Assembly (NCBI GenBank): GCA_004377245.1
Contig: SOIK01000011.1
Span: forward strand, 1 to 6,242
From: Sulfurovum sp.
GTDB lineage: Bacteria; Campylobacterota; Campylobacteria; Campylobacterales; Sulfurovaceae
DNA length: 6,242 nt
Direction: 5' to 3'
Below are positions 1 through 4,394 of this stretch, piece after piece. How positions within the stretch are numbered: position 1 is the first letter of the stretch; each line of letters opens with the position of its first letter. A model generated the notes under the pieces. It was not told the origin of the DNA, made no database searches, and saw nothing but the letters and a program-made list of their open reading frames with translations. Made by a program: the position numbers and the translations under genes.

Positions 1-2
1 CG

Positions 3-77
3 GGAGACGAGCAATTGTTTAGGGTTGATTTAGTTTTAGATATACACGGAAAAACAAAAGAGTTGGTAAAACCATGA
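3..77 (+). CDS. C-terminal fragment of an unknown protein (5' partial)
   Basis: An open frame enters from the left edge and gives 24 residues, ending in the peptide VDLVLDIHGKTKELVKP before the TGA at 75-77. The other two plus frames meet stops within the first 35 bases, so this is the only frame that can carry an upstream gene through the edge. Its stop overlaps the ATG of the next mini-ORF (ATGA at 74-77), the same overlap style used throughout the window, which supports it being the real end of a gene in this operon. Too little is present to name a family. Confidence 0.6.
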   Translation, partial: GDEQLFRVDLVLDIHGKTKELVKP

Positions 78-160
78 GTAAATACATAGCCAAATCAAAA
101 TACGAGTCTTTAACATCAGGGCAGCAACGCATGAAGAGATTAGTTGGAGGTGTGGGGTGA
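74..160 (+). CDS. 28-residue mini-ORF, unknown
   Basis: ATG at 74 overlaps the preceding stop (ATGA), and the frame ends at TGA 158-160, overlapping the GTG start of the methyltransferase. The product is a basic 28-residue peptide starting MSKYIAKSKYESLTSG and ending in VGGVG. No strong Shine-Dalgarno precedes it (only a weak GTTGGTAAA), so translation would depend on coupling to the upstream gene. The stop-start overlaps on both sides argue that it is translated, and its passage would keep ribosomes moving into the methyltransferase. No family is recognised; it may be only a coupling peptide. Confidence 0.4.
   Translation: MSKYIAKSKYESLTSGQQRMKRLVGGVG
146..150 (+). promoter_or_regulatory. 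Ribosome-binding site fixing a GTG start at 157
   Basis: GGAGG lies 6 nt before GTG 157. There is no in-frame ATG before residue 14 of the methyltransferase, and starting that late would remove conserved N-terminal sequence (NEDCL), so the GTG is the start. Confidence 0.75.
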
Positions 161-1176
161 TAAATAAAATTTATAATGAAGACTGTTTAATAACAATGAG
201 CAAAATGGAAGATAAGTCCGTAAATTTAATAATTGCAGATTTTCCATACTTTGAAGTAAAAGGAGAGTTTGATTTTATATGGAAAGATTTTGATGAGTTT
301 TTGGCATGGGTAGAGGTTTGTGCTAAAGAATTTAAAAGAATATTGACAGATAATGGTAGTTTATATGTTTATGGTCATGCTAAGAAGATAGCATATAAGC
401 AGATTATATTTGATAAATATTTCAATTTGGAAAATCATATAAAATGGTTTAAAATTGATTGTCAAGCAAGAATTGGTTACAGTGAATTTAAAAGCTATCC
501 TCCTGTTACAGAGCATATTTTATTTTATAGTAATGAGATAGAAATGACTATGCTTGAAGCAATAACAGAGAAATATATTAAGCCACGAAATCCATTTAGT
601 TTATATCTTAGAGAAGAATTTAAAAAAGCGAAAATAACAAAAAAGGAGATAGCTAAACTCTTCCCGTCTAAAACAGGCGGTTTAACAGGATGTGTTTCTA
701 ATTGGTTAAATGGGGACAGTATTATAGATGAGAAGCAATATATAAAAATTAAAAATTATTTAAACAAAAAATATTTATTAAAATCATATAGTGAATTAAG
801 AAAAGAATATGATAAATTAAGAAAAGAATACGAGGAGCTTAAAAGACCGTTCAATAATATCCATAAAATAGATGATGTGATTGCTTTAGCACAAGATACT
901 CATATAACAAGGGGATATAAACATCCAACGCAAAAAACACCAAAATTATCAAGAATTTTAATTGAAACATCAACAAGAGAAAATGATTTAGTTTATATAC
1001 CTTTTGGGGGAAGTGGTACAGAGATGGAACAATGCCAACCATTAAACAGAAGATGCATAGGAAGTGAACTAGAGAAGAGATATTGTGACATCATAGAAGA
1101 TAGGCTAAAAAATGCAAAAGGTGAAGTCGGTCTTTTTGAAGAAGAAAATACAATAATACAGCAAGGATTATTTTAA
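157..1176 (+). CDS. Beta-class DNA (probably N6-adenine) methyltransferase with DFPY motif and internal HTH/coiled-coil insert
   Basis: SAM-dependent DNA methyltransferase of the N6_N4_Mtase family, 339 residues. Motif order is catalytic first, SAM-binding last (beta class). Motif IV is D28-F-P-Y31 in the context IIADFPYF, where DPPY is canonical. HPTQK is at 256-260, and motif I is PFGGSGTE at about 282-289, followed by the usual acidic strand (IGSELEKRYCDI). Between them residues about 158-190 look like a helix-turn-helix (ITKKEIAKLF, then VSNWLNG), followed by a charged heptad stretch, ELRKEYDKLRKEYEELKRPFN, of a type common in phage methyltransferases of this family; this insert is probably the target-recognition part. 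The extreme C-terminus is QQGLF, resembling the sliding-clamp-binding motif. No restriction partner is adjacent, so anti-restriction protection or epigenetic control is the likely role (inference). The variant motif IV does not by itself imply inactivity, since DLPY occurs in related phage enzymes. Confidence 0.93.
   Translation: MINKIYNEDCLITMSKMEDKSVNLIIADFPYFEVKGEFDFIWKDFDEFLAWVEVCAKEFKRILTDNGSLYVYGHAKKIAYKQIIFDKYFNLENHIKWFKIDCQARIGYSEFKSYPPVTEHILFYSNEIEMTMLEAITEKYIKPRNPFSLYLREEFKKAKITKKEIAKLFPSKTGGLTGCVSNWLNGDSIIDEKQYIKIKNYLNKKYLLKSYSELRKEYDKLRKEYEELKRPFNNIHKIDDVIALAQDTHITRGYKHPTQKTPKLSRILIETSTRENDLVYIPFGGSGTEMEQCQPLNRRCIGSELEKRYCDIIEDRLKNAKGEVGLFEEENTIIQQGLF
793..834 (+). repeat. Two tandem 21-bp copies encoding a heptad
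   Basis: Positions 793-813 and 814-834 are near-identical 21-mers (core AATTAAGAAAAGAAT; three mismatches). Each encodes one seven-residue unit, ELRKEYD then KLRKEYE, inside the methyltransferase. In-frame duplication of a heptad would lengthen a coiled coil without breaking the frame. Confidence 0.85.
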
Positions 1177-1286
1177 TGATAAGCATCAGACTAGAAACAC
1201 TAATAGCCAAGACAGAGATGGGGATAGCTACGAGTTTAGAGAAGTATGAACTGTGGCTGATTAGGAATAATTTAATACCTACCTAA
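1176..1286 (+). CDS. 36-residue small ORF, unknown
   Basis: ATG at 1176 overlaps the methyltransferase stop (TAATG), with AAGGA at 1163-1167 placed 8 nt upstream. The frame gives 36 residues beginning MISIRLETLIAKTEMGIA and ending RNNLIPT, stop TAA 1284-1286. The peptide is mostly predicted helical and could be a tiny DNA-binding or coupling protein, but no family can be named. The good Shine-Dalgarno and the overlap are the evidence for translation. It is the last gene before the only sizeable intergenic gap, so it probably closes the upstream cistron group. Confidence 0.5.
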   Translation: MISIRLETLIAKTEMGIATSLEKYELWLIRNNLIPT

Positions 1287-1309
1287 GCATAGCTCGATAC
1301 AATATAGAA

Positions 1310-1331
1310 GGTGTGGCACTCGCCACTAACC
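1310..1331 (+). promoter_or_regulatory. Hairpin in the leader
   Basis: GGTGTGGC (1310-1317) can pair with GCCAC-TA-ACC (1322-1331) around the tetraloop ACTC, giving eight base pairs with a two-base bulge. It is distinctly GC-rich against the surrounding AT-rich DNA. No run of T follows, so a terminator role is unlikely. Confidence 0.55.
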
Positions 1332-1337
1332 AAGAGT

Positions 1338-1426
1338 CTTTATCAAGGGCTTGCTTGCTACTCTTCAAATCCTCCAGATTAGTTGGGTGAGTAAGCTCTC
1401 TTGATAAGGCATAAAGTATCTGGAGG
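1338..1426 (+). promoter_or_regulatory. Predicted pseudoknot sequestering the ribosome-binding site at 1422-1426
   Basis: Stem 1 pairs CTTTATCAAG (1338-1347) with CTTGATAAGG (1400-1409), nine Watson-Crick pairs plus one G-T wobble. It extends inward through GC-TACTC (1357-1363) with GAGTA-A-GC (1389-1396). The loop left open, 1364-1388, contains CCTCCAGAT (1371-1379), the exact 9-base complement of ATCTGGAGG (1418-1426) downstream of stem 1. This A-B-A'-B' order is an H-type pseudoknot. Because the 3' strand contains the GGAGG of the next gene, folding would block its translation. The pairing is seen in the sequence; the regulatory role is inference. Confidence 0.5.
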
Positions 1427-1432
1427 TACTAC

Positions 1433-1705
1433 ATGAGAACAAACAAACAAAAACTTTTAGACTATTATTTAGCTAATTACAATCAAGAAGAGCGTAGTCG
1501 GTTTTGTAGAGTCACAGTCAACCATGATATGAGTATTTATGTTGACAAGGACTGCTACGATGACCATAAAAAAGGCGACGATATAAGCAGTTTGTATTTA
1601 TCCTATGTTGTTAGGGGTGTCAATGTGGCACTTTCCGCCATACACACAGACGAACCACTCATTAACGAAATACTTGAAGCAATAGGAGAAAAAGATGTAC
1701 AATAA
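1433..1705 (+). CDS. 90-residue protein of unknown function, translationally coupled to ssb
   Basis: Starts at ATG 1433 with a strong GGAGG (1422-1426) 6 nt upstream. The sequence begins MRTNKQKLLDYYLANYN; it is rich in Asp/Lys and Tyr, has no membrane segment or signal peptide and no recognisable motif. The two Cys residues (positions 25 and 42) are too far apart to suggest a metal site. The last 11 bases overlap the start of ssb, so the two are almost certainly co-translated and it may work in the same replication or recombination step. Its Shine-Dalgarno is the one that the leader pseudoknot would hide, so this gene would be the direct target of that control, with ssb following by coupling. 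Base composition here is visibly richer in G+C than in the methyltransferase upstream. Confidence 0.8.
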   Translation: MRTNKQKLLDYYLANYNQEERSRFCRVTVNHDMSIYVDKDCYDDHKKGDDISSLYLSYVVRGVNVALSAIHTDEPLINEILEAIGEKDVQ

Positions 1706-2207
1706 AATAATTTTAGCAGGAAATCTAACTAGAGACATCGAAATCCGCTACACTCAAGGCGGTTCAGCTATAGGAAACACAGCCATAGCAACTACACGAA
1801 AATTCAAATCGCAAACAGGTGAACAAAAAGAAGAAGTACTTTTTGTGGATTTAACTTTCTTTGGACGCACCGCCGAAATCGCCAACCAATATCTAAGAAA
1901 AGGGTCAAAGGTTTTAGTCGATGGACGCTTGAAATTAGATCAATGGGCTGACCAACAGTCAGGAGCGAAACGAAGCAAACATAGTGTAATCGTTGAAAAC
2001 CTACAGATGCTCGACTCAAAACAAGACAACCAAGCACCAACACAGCCACAAGCACCAACACAGCCACAAGTAACAGCATATCAAACACAAGGACAAGTGA
2101 CGCAATCTGCACAAACACCAACACAAGACCAACAAGGTGCACAGTTTCCAAACATAATGGATAGTGATGAGATACTATTTGCACCTCTTAATTGGAGGCT
2201 GTCATGA
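1695..2207 (+). CDS. ssb: Single-stranded DNA-binding protein with an internalised acidic tip
   Basis: Binds ssDNA and recruits partners during replication, recombination and repair; 170 residues, a usual SSB length. The OB-fold spans about residues 1-107: N-terminal NKIILAGNLTRDIEIRY, then FFGRTAEIANQYLRKGSKVL (55-74), GRLKLDQW (77-84) and SKHSVIVENLQML (94-106). This is very like chromosomal SSB of Campylobacterota. A Gln/Pro/Thr-rich disordered linker (113-150) includes a doubled QAPTQP unit. The conserved C-terminal tip that binds partner proteins (usually DDDIPF-like at the very end) appears here as MDSDEILF (155-162), with Leu in place of the tip Pro, and it is followed by eight more residues, APLNWRLS. 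The start is ATG 1695 with AGGAG 6 nt upstream, inside the end of the preceding gene. The 3' extension also encodes the ribosome-binding site of the next gene. Confidence 0.96.
   Translation: MYNKIILAGNLTRDIEIRYTQGGSAIGNTAIATTRKFKSQTGEQKEEVLFVDLTFFGRTAEIANQYLRKGSKVLVDGRLKLDQWADQQSGAKRSKHSVIVENLQMLDSKQDNQAPTQPQAPTQPQVTAYQTQGQVTQSAQTPTQDQQGAQFPNIMDSDEILFAPLNWRLS
2031..2070 (+). repeat. Two 18-bp direct repeats in the ssb linker
   Basis: CAAGCACCAACACAGCCA occurs at 2031-2048 and exactly again at 2049-2066, with CAAG beginning a third copy. Each encodes QAPTQP (residues 113-118 and 119-124). Perfect identity suggests a recent slippage duplication; linker length is tolerant in SSBs. Confidence 0.95.
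2194..2198 (+). promoter_or_regulatory. Ribosome-binding site fixing the ATG start at 2204
   Basis: GGAGG inside the 3' end of ssb, 5 nt before ATG 2204. It rules against the in-frame TTG at 2192, which would overlap the Shine-Dalgarno itself. Confidence 0.8.
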
Positions 2208-2560
2208 ATCCGTCTAAAGAATTATTGAGAGAAGTGTTAGATATTGAGATAAATGAAAAGTGTAAAGTGGTTGAGAATAAAAACTATATTCTAGTAATAA
2301 GATATAAAGATACTGATTATGGCAGACAAAACAAAACACTAATAAATATCAACATCCACGAACTAGCTTATAAATGTAAAAAGTGGGCTTTAAATGAGGG
2401 GTACGAACTTGTAGAAGGTTCAGATGTTATATGTGTTTATAAAATGAGTGACAATACTGGTGATGAGTGTTTCTCGGCAAGTACATCTGATAAAGATTTT
2501 GACATTGAGAGATTCTTTAGGTGTTGTGAATGGATACTAGAGCAAAAGGCTAAGTCATGA
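2204..2560 (+). CDS. 118-residue phage protein of unknown function
   Basis: ATG 2204 overlaps the ssb stop (ATGA) and has GGAGG 5 nt upstream; an in-frame TTG at 2192 is less likely. The protein is acidic and soluble, with no signal or membrane segment. Two stretches stand out: INIHELAYKCKKWALNEGYEL in the middle and RFFRCCEWILEQK near the C-terminus. They resemble hypothetical proteins I associate with Campylobacter-type prophages, but I cannot name a domain. Six Cys residues are scattered rather than in CxxC pairs, so a zinc site is not indicated. The end (QKAKS, with the stop in GGCTAAGTCATGA) matches the ends of the next two genes, so its 3' boundary belongs to the shared junction repeat described below. 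Confidence 0.85.
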   Translation: MNPSKELLREVLDIEINEKCKVVENKNYILVIRYKDTDYGRQNKTLININIHELAYKCKKWALNEGYELVEGSDVICVYKMSDNTGDECFSASTSDKDFDIERFFRCCEWILEQKAKS

Positions 2561-2916
2561 GAGAGATTAAATGGGATACTAAGTTATTTAAAGTATGGGA
2601 TGGTGAAAAGTTTTGGAATGAAAAAGTATCTATAGTCAACGGTATTGACGAAATGTATTGTGGTGAAGTTGATGATTTAGTTTTTCTACAGAATACATTT
2701 TTAGAGGACAAAAACGATGTAGAAATATTCGAGTCTGACATTTGTATCAATAAAGTATATTGGGAAGAACCTAGAGAAATAGGTTTTAATTATTTAGGAA
2801 CTGTATGTTCTAAAGTAAAAGGTGATGAAAATAGTTTTCATATGAGTATTTTAAAAAATATTGAAGTAATCGGAAACATATACGAAAACCCAGAACTCTT
2901 GGAGGCTAAGTCATGA
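2557..2916 (+). CDS. YopX-family protein, divergent copy
   Basis: YopX-family proteins are common in phages and prophages (named after SPbeta yopX); their function is unknown. This 119-residue copy has the family's N-terminal signature (MREIK, then FKVWDGEKFW, 11-20), a degenerate central motif VEIFESDI (55-62; EIYEGDIV is typical) and the C-terminal IGNIYENPELL (105-115). The start is ATG 2557, in ATGA overlap with the preceding stop; only a weak AAAAGG precedes it, so coupling is probable. It lies directly before a second YopX protein, and both end in LLEAKS. The central TGLKDKNGK-type loop is replaced by QNTFLEDKND, so it is the more diverged of the two. Confidence 0.85.
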   Translation: MREIKWDTKLFKVWDGEKFWNEKVSIVNGIDEMYCGEVDDLVFLQNTFLEDKNDVEIFESDICINKVYWEEPREIGFNYLGTVCSKVKGDENSFHMSILKNIEVIGNIYENPELLEAKS

Positions 2917-2923
2917 GAGAGAT
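2894..2923 (+). repeat. Gene-junction repeat, copy 2
   Basis: AACTCTTGGAGGCTAAGTCATGAGAGAGAT carries the LLEAKS codons, the GGAGG Shine-Dalgarno and the ATGA overlap of the following gene. Its 3' part (GGCTAAGTCATGAGAGAGAT) recurs exactly at 2548-2567, and its 5' part (AACTCTTGGAGGCTAAGTCATGA) recurs exactly at 3280-3302. Confidence 0.9.
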
Positions 2924-3302
2924 AAAACTAAAATATGTATGGCAACACAAAAAAGATAAAGATTTTCAATCAGAAGTTTTTACGATAGAGCAGATAGAAG
3001 ACCACTCTTTAGTGCACTGCCAAAGCATAAAAGATTATCTTATAGAAGATGGTTATGAGTTTGTTGCTAGAGAAGAGTGGACAGGACGAAAAGCTAAAGG
3101 TGTAGAGATTTATGAATCTGATATTGTAAAACTCATAGGAACAATTGGGGCAACAACAACAATAGAGTTTATTGATGGTGCTTTTTATGTAGTAGGATAT
3201 GGTTTAGTTTCTGATTGGATTTCCGAAGGTGGAGAGTGGAACAATATTGAAAAACTAGGGAACATTTGGGAAAATCCCGAACTCTTGGAGGCTAAGTCAT
3301 GA
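2913..3302 (+). CDS. YopX-family protein, second tandem copy
   Basis: 129 residues. It is the more typical family member: MREIKLKYVW at the N-terminus, a central EWTGRKAKGVEIYESDIVKL (55-74) that aligns with the family's YTGLKDKNGKEIYEGDIV pattern, and LGNIWENPELL at 115-125. ATG 2913 overlaps the first copy's stop (ATGA), with GGAGG 7 nt upstream. Apart from their ends the two copies have diverged in both protein and codon choice, so the duplication is old or they were acquired separately; only the boundaries remain near-identical at DNA level. No biochemical role is known for the family. Its position between ssb and a methyltransferase fits an early phage accessory role. Confidence 0.92.
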   Translation: MREIKLKYVWQHKKDKDFQSEVFTIEQIEDHSLVHCQSIKDYLIEDGYEFVAREEWTGRKAKGVEIYESDIVKLIGTIGATTTIEFIDGAFYVVGYGLVSDWISEGGEWNNIEKLGNIWENPELLEAKS

Positions 3303-3478
3303 CGACAATACAAAACCAATTTCAAAAATACATAGTATGTGAACCCCTCTATTCAGAAATCCTGGATATGGTTGCTAAAGGTAAAGACTCACAAGTAATT
3401 GACGGCTCTTTGGTTGAGATAGTCAAATCTTTTCGCAAGGATGATATTCATTCGGTGGAAGTGAGGGTGTCGGTATGA
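3299..3478 (+). CDS. 59-residue small protein, unknown
   Basis: ATG 3299 sits in an ATGA overlap with the second YopX gene, with a perfect GGAGG (3287-3291) 7 nt upstream; the frame runs to TGA 3476-3478, which overlaps the next ATG. The product starts MTTIQNQFQKYIVCEPLYSE and ends VEVRVSV. It has no membrane segment, no cysteine pairs and no motif that I recognise; alternating hydrophobic residues at the end suggest a terminal beta strand. The flanking overlaps and the strong ribosome-binding site make it convincing as a gene, even though its function cannot be given. Confidence 0.75.
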   Translation: MTTIQNQFQKYIVCEPLYSEILDMVAKGKDSQVIDGSLVEIVKSFRKDDIHSVEVRVSV

Positions 3479-3726
3479 CAATTAAAACACACATAAAAGG
3501 CAGAAAGCGAACCATGCACGAGGTCAAGGAGACGCTTAAGGCTATCCAATACATCGACAAAGACCGTTATTTATGGGAGGACATAGACATCAATCCTAAT
3601 ACTGGCAGAAACGCAATCAACCGCAACGCCATATCAGCTTCAATCTATGAGAAGATACTAGTATATTGTTTTTTGAAGCGTATCAATCCTTTGGCAGTTT
3701 TTTATAAAACGGAGGCTTCATCATGA
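3475..3726 (+). CDS. 83-residue basic protein, unknown
   Basis: ATG 3475 overlaps the preceding stop (ATGA) with a moderate GAGGG (3463-3467) 7 nt upstream. The protein is basic at its N-terminus (HIKGRKRTMHEVK) and Asn/Ile-rich in the middle (NPNTGRNAINRNAISASIYEK). It shows no recognised domain, signal or membrane helix. Its 3' end carries the GGAGG and ATGA that start the second methyltransferase, so the two are translationally coupled. A nucleic-acid-binding role is possible from its charge, but this is a guess. Confidence 0.75.
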   Translation: MTIKTHIKGRKRTMHEVKETLKAIQYIDKDRYLWEDIDINPNTGRNAINRNAISASIYEKILVYCFLKRINPLAVFYKTEASS

Positions 3727-4394
3727 GCCCTACACTAAAAGAGAAACAGTTTGAAATTATGCAAGATAACATGAACAAAATTCATCCCATAGATTGCTTA
3801 GAGTTTATGAAACAAGTCCCAGATGATTATTTTGATTTGGTTTTGACAGACCCTCCTTATGGGATAGATTTAGCAAATATGAATATGGGTACAGGAAAAA
3901 GTCCTAAAGCCTCAAGAATTGAAAACAGGAAATGGAAAGCAAAGAGCTGGGATAAAGAAACTCCAAGCGATGAGATTTTTGATGAGATATTCAGAATAAG
4001 TAAAAATCAAATTATCTGGGGAGGTAATTATTTTAATTTACCATCTCATAAATTCTACATATTATGGGACAAACAGATACCAAATGGATTAAGCTTTGCA
4101 GACTGTGAAATGGCTTGGACTTCATACGATAAAGCACCTCGCATATTTAGATATTCGGCATATAGAGATAAGGCGTCAAAAATACATCCAACACAGAAGC
4201 CACTTATGCTATTTGAATATTGCATCAATTTAACAAAAGATATTAAGACGGTCTTTGACCCATTCATGGGCTCAGGCACTACAGCAGTAGCTTGTAAATC
4301 ACTAGGCATAGATTGGTGCGGTTGCGAACTTGAAGCCGATTATGTAGAGATAGCAAACAAAAGACTAGAACAAGTACAAGGGAGTCTATTTTGA
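3723..4394 (+). CDS. Compact beta-class DNA methyltransferase (DPPY)
   Basis: SAM-dependent DNA methyltransferase, N6_N4_Mtase family, 223 residues, a typical size for compact phage enzymes. Motif IV is T42-D-P-P-Y46 (DPPY usually indicates N6-adenine methylation). The middle region carries IIWGGNYF and then ILWDK and EMAWTS, a pattern familiar from small phage methylases. HPTQKP is at 155-160 and motif I, FDPFMGSGTTA, at about 178-188. The order IV then I marks it as beta class. The start is ATG 3723 with GGAGG (3711-3715) 7 nt upstream; ATG at residue 13 or 17 would also keep all motifs, but has a poorer signal. The C-terminus is QGSLF, close to the clamp-binding consensus. It is distinct from the first methyltransferase in size, motif IV and lack of the insert, so the two probably recognise different sites. 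No endonuclease partner is adjacent. Confidence 0.95.
   Translation: MSPTLKEKQFEIMQDNMNKIHPIDCLEFMKQVPDDYFDLVLTDPPYGIDLANMNMGTGKSPKASRIENRKWKAKSWDKETPSDEIFDEIFRISKNQIIWGGNYFNLPSHKFYILWDKQIPNGLSFADCEMAWTSYDKAPRIFRYSAYRDKASKIHPTQKPLMLFEYCINLTKDIKTVFDPFMGSGTTAVACKSLGIDWCGCELEADYVEIANKRLEQVQGSLF
4378..4384 (+). promoter_or_regulatory. Ribosome-binding site supporting a TTG start at 4391
   Basis: AAGGGAG lies 6 nt before TTG 4391, which overlaps the methyltransferase stop as TTGA. The next in-frame ATG would remove both Cys clusters of the product, so the rare TTG is the best start. The same bases encode the QGS of the methyltransferase C-terminal pentapeptide. Confidence 0.7.

Larger units (their letters stand above)
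1287..1432 (+). promoter_or_regulatory. Structured intergenic leader before the 90-residue gene and ssb
   Basis: This is the only gap of note in the window. It contains no credible ORF. What can be read directly is a GC-rich hairpin (1310-1331) and two interleaved inverted repeats: 1338-1347 with 1400-1409, and 1371-1379 with 1418-1426. The last segment contains the Shine-Dalgarno of the gene at 1433. A weak -10-like TACAAT at 1298-1303, without a clear -35, could start a transcript that carries the whole structure; low-GC Campylobacterota promoters often lack a -35, so this is only a possibility. No U-tract follows any stem, so it does not look like an intrinsic terminator. Confidence 0.6.

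Noticed and set aside
1338..1409. Intrinsic terminator after the 36-codon ORF
   Set aside because: The stem is AT-rich at its base, the loop is long and no T-run follows, so it fits a regulatory fold better than a terminator.
2031..2070. CRISPR or iteron array
   Set aside because: Only two full copies, directly abutting with no spacers, and in frame within the ssb linker; it is a coding repeat.
1804..2184. Minus-strand open frame of 126 codons opposite ssb
   Set aside because: It is antisense to a clear SSB, its product is an implausible Val/Leu-rich low-complexity sequence mirroring the Gln/Pro/Thr linker, and all neighbours run on the plus strand.
157..4394. Restriction-modification system
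   Set aside because: Two methyltransferases are present but no restriction endonuclease or specificity subunit lies beside either; the DUF1064 and HNH-like genes are typical phage recombination nucleases, so a true R-M pairing is not supported.
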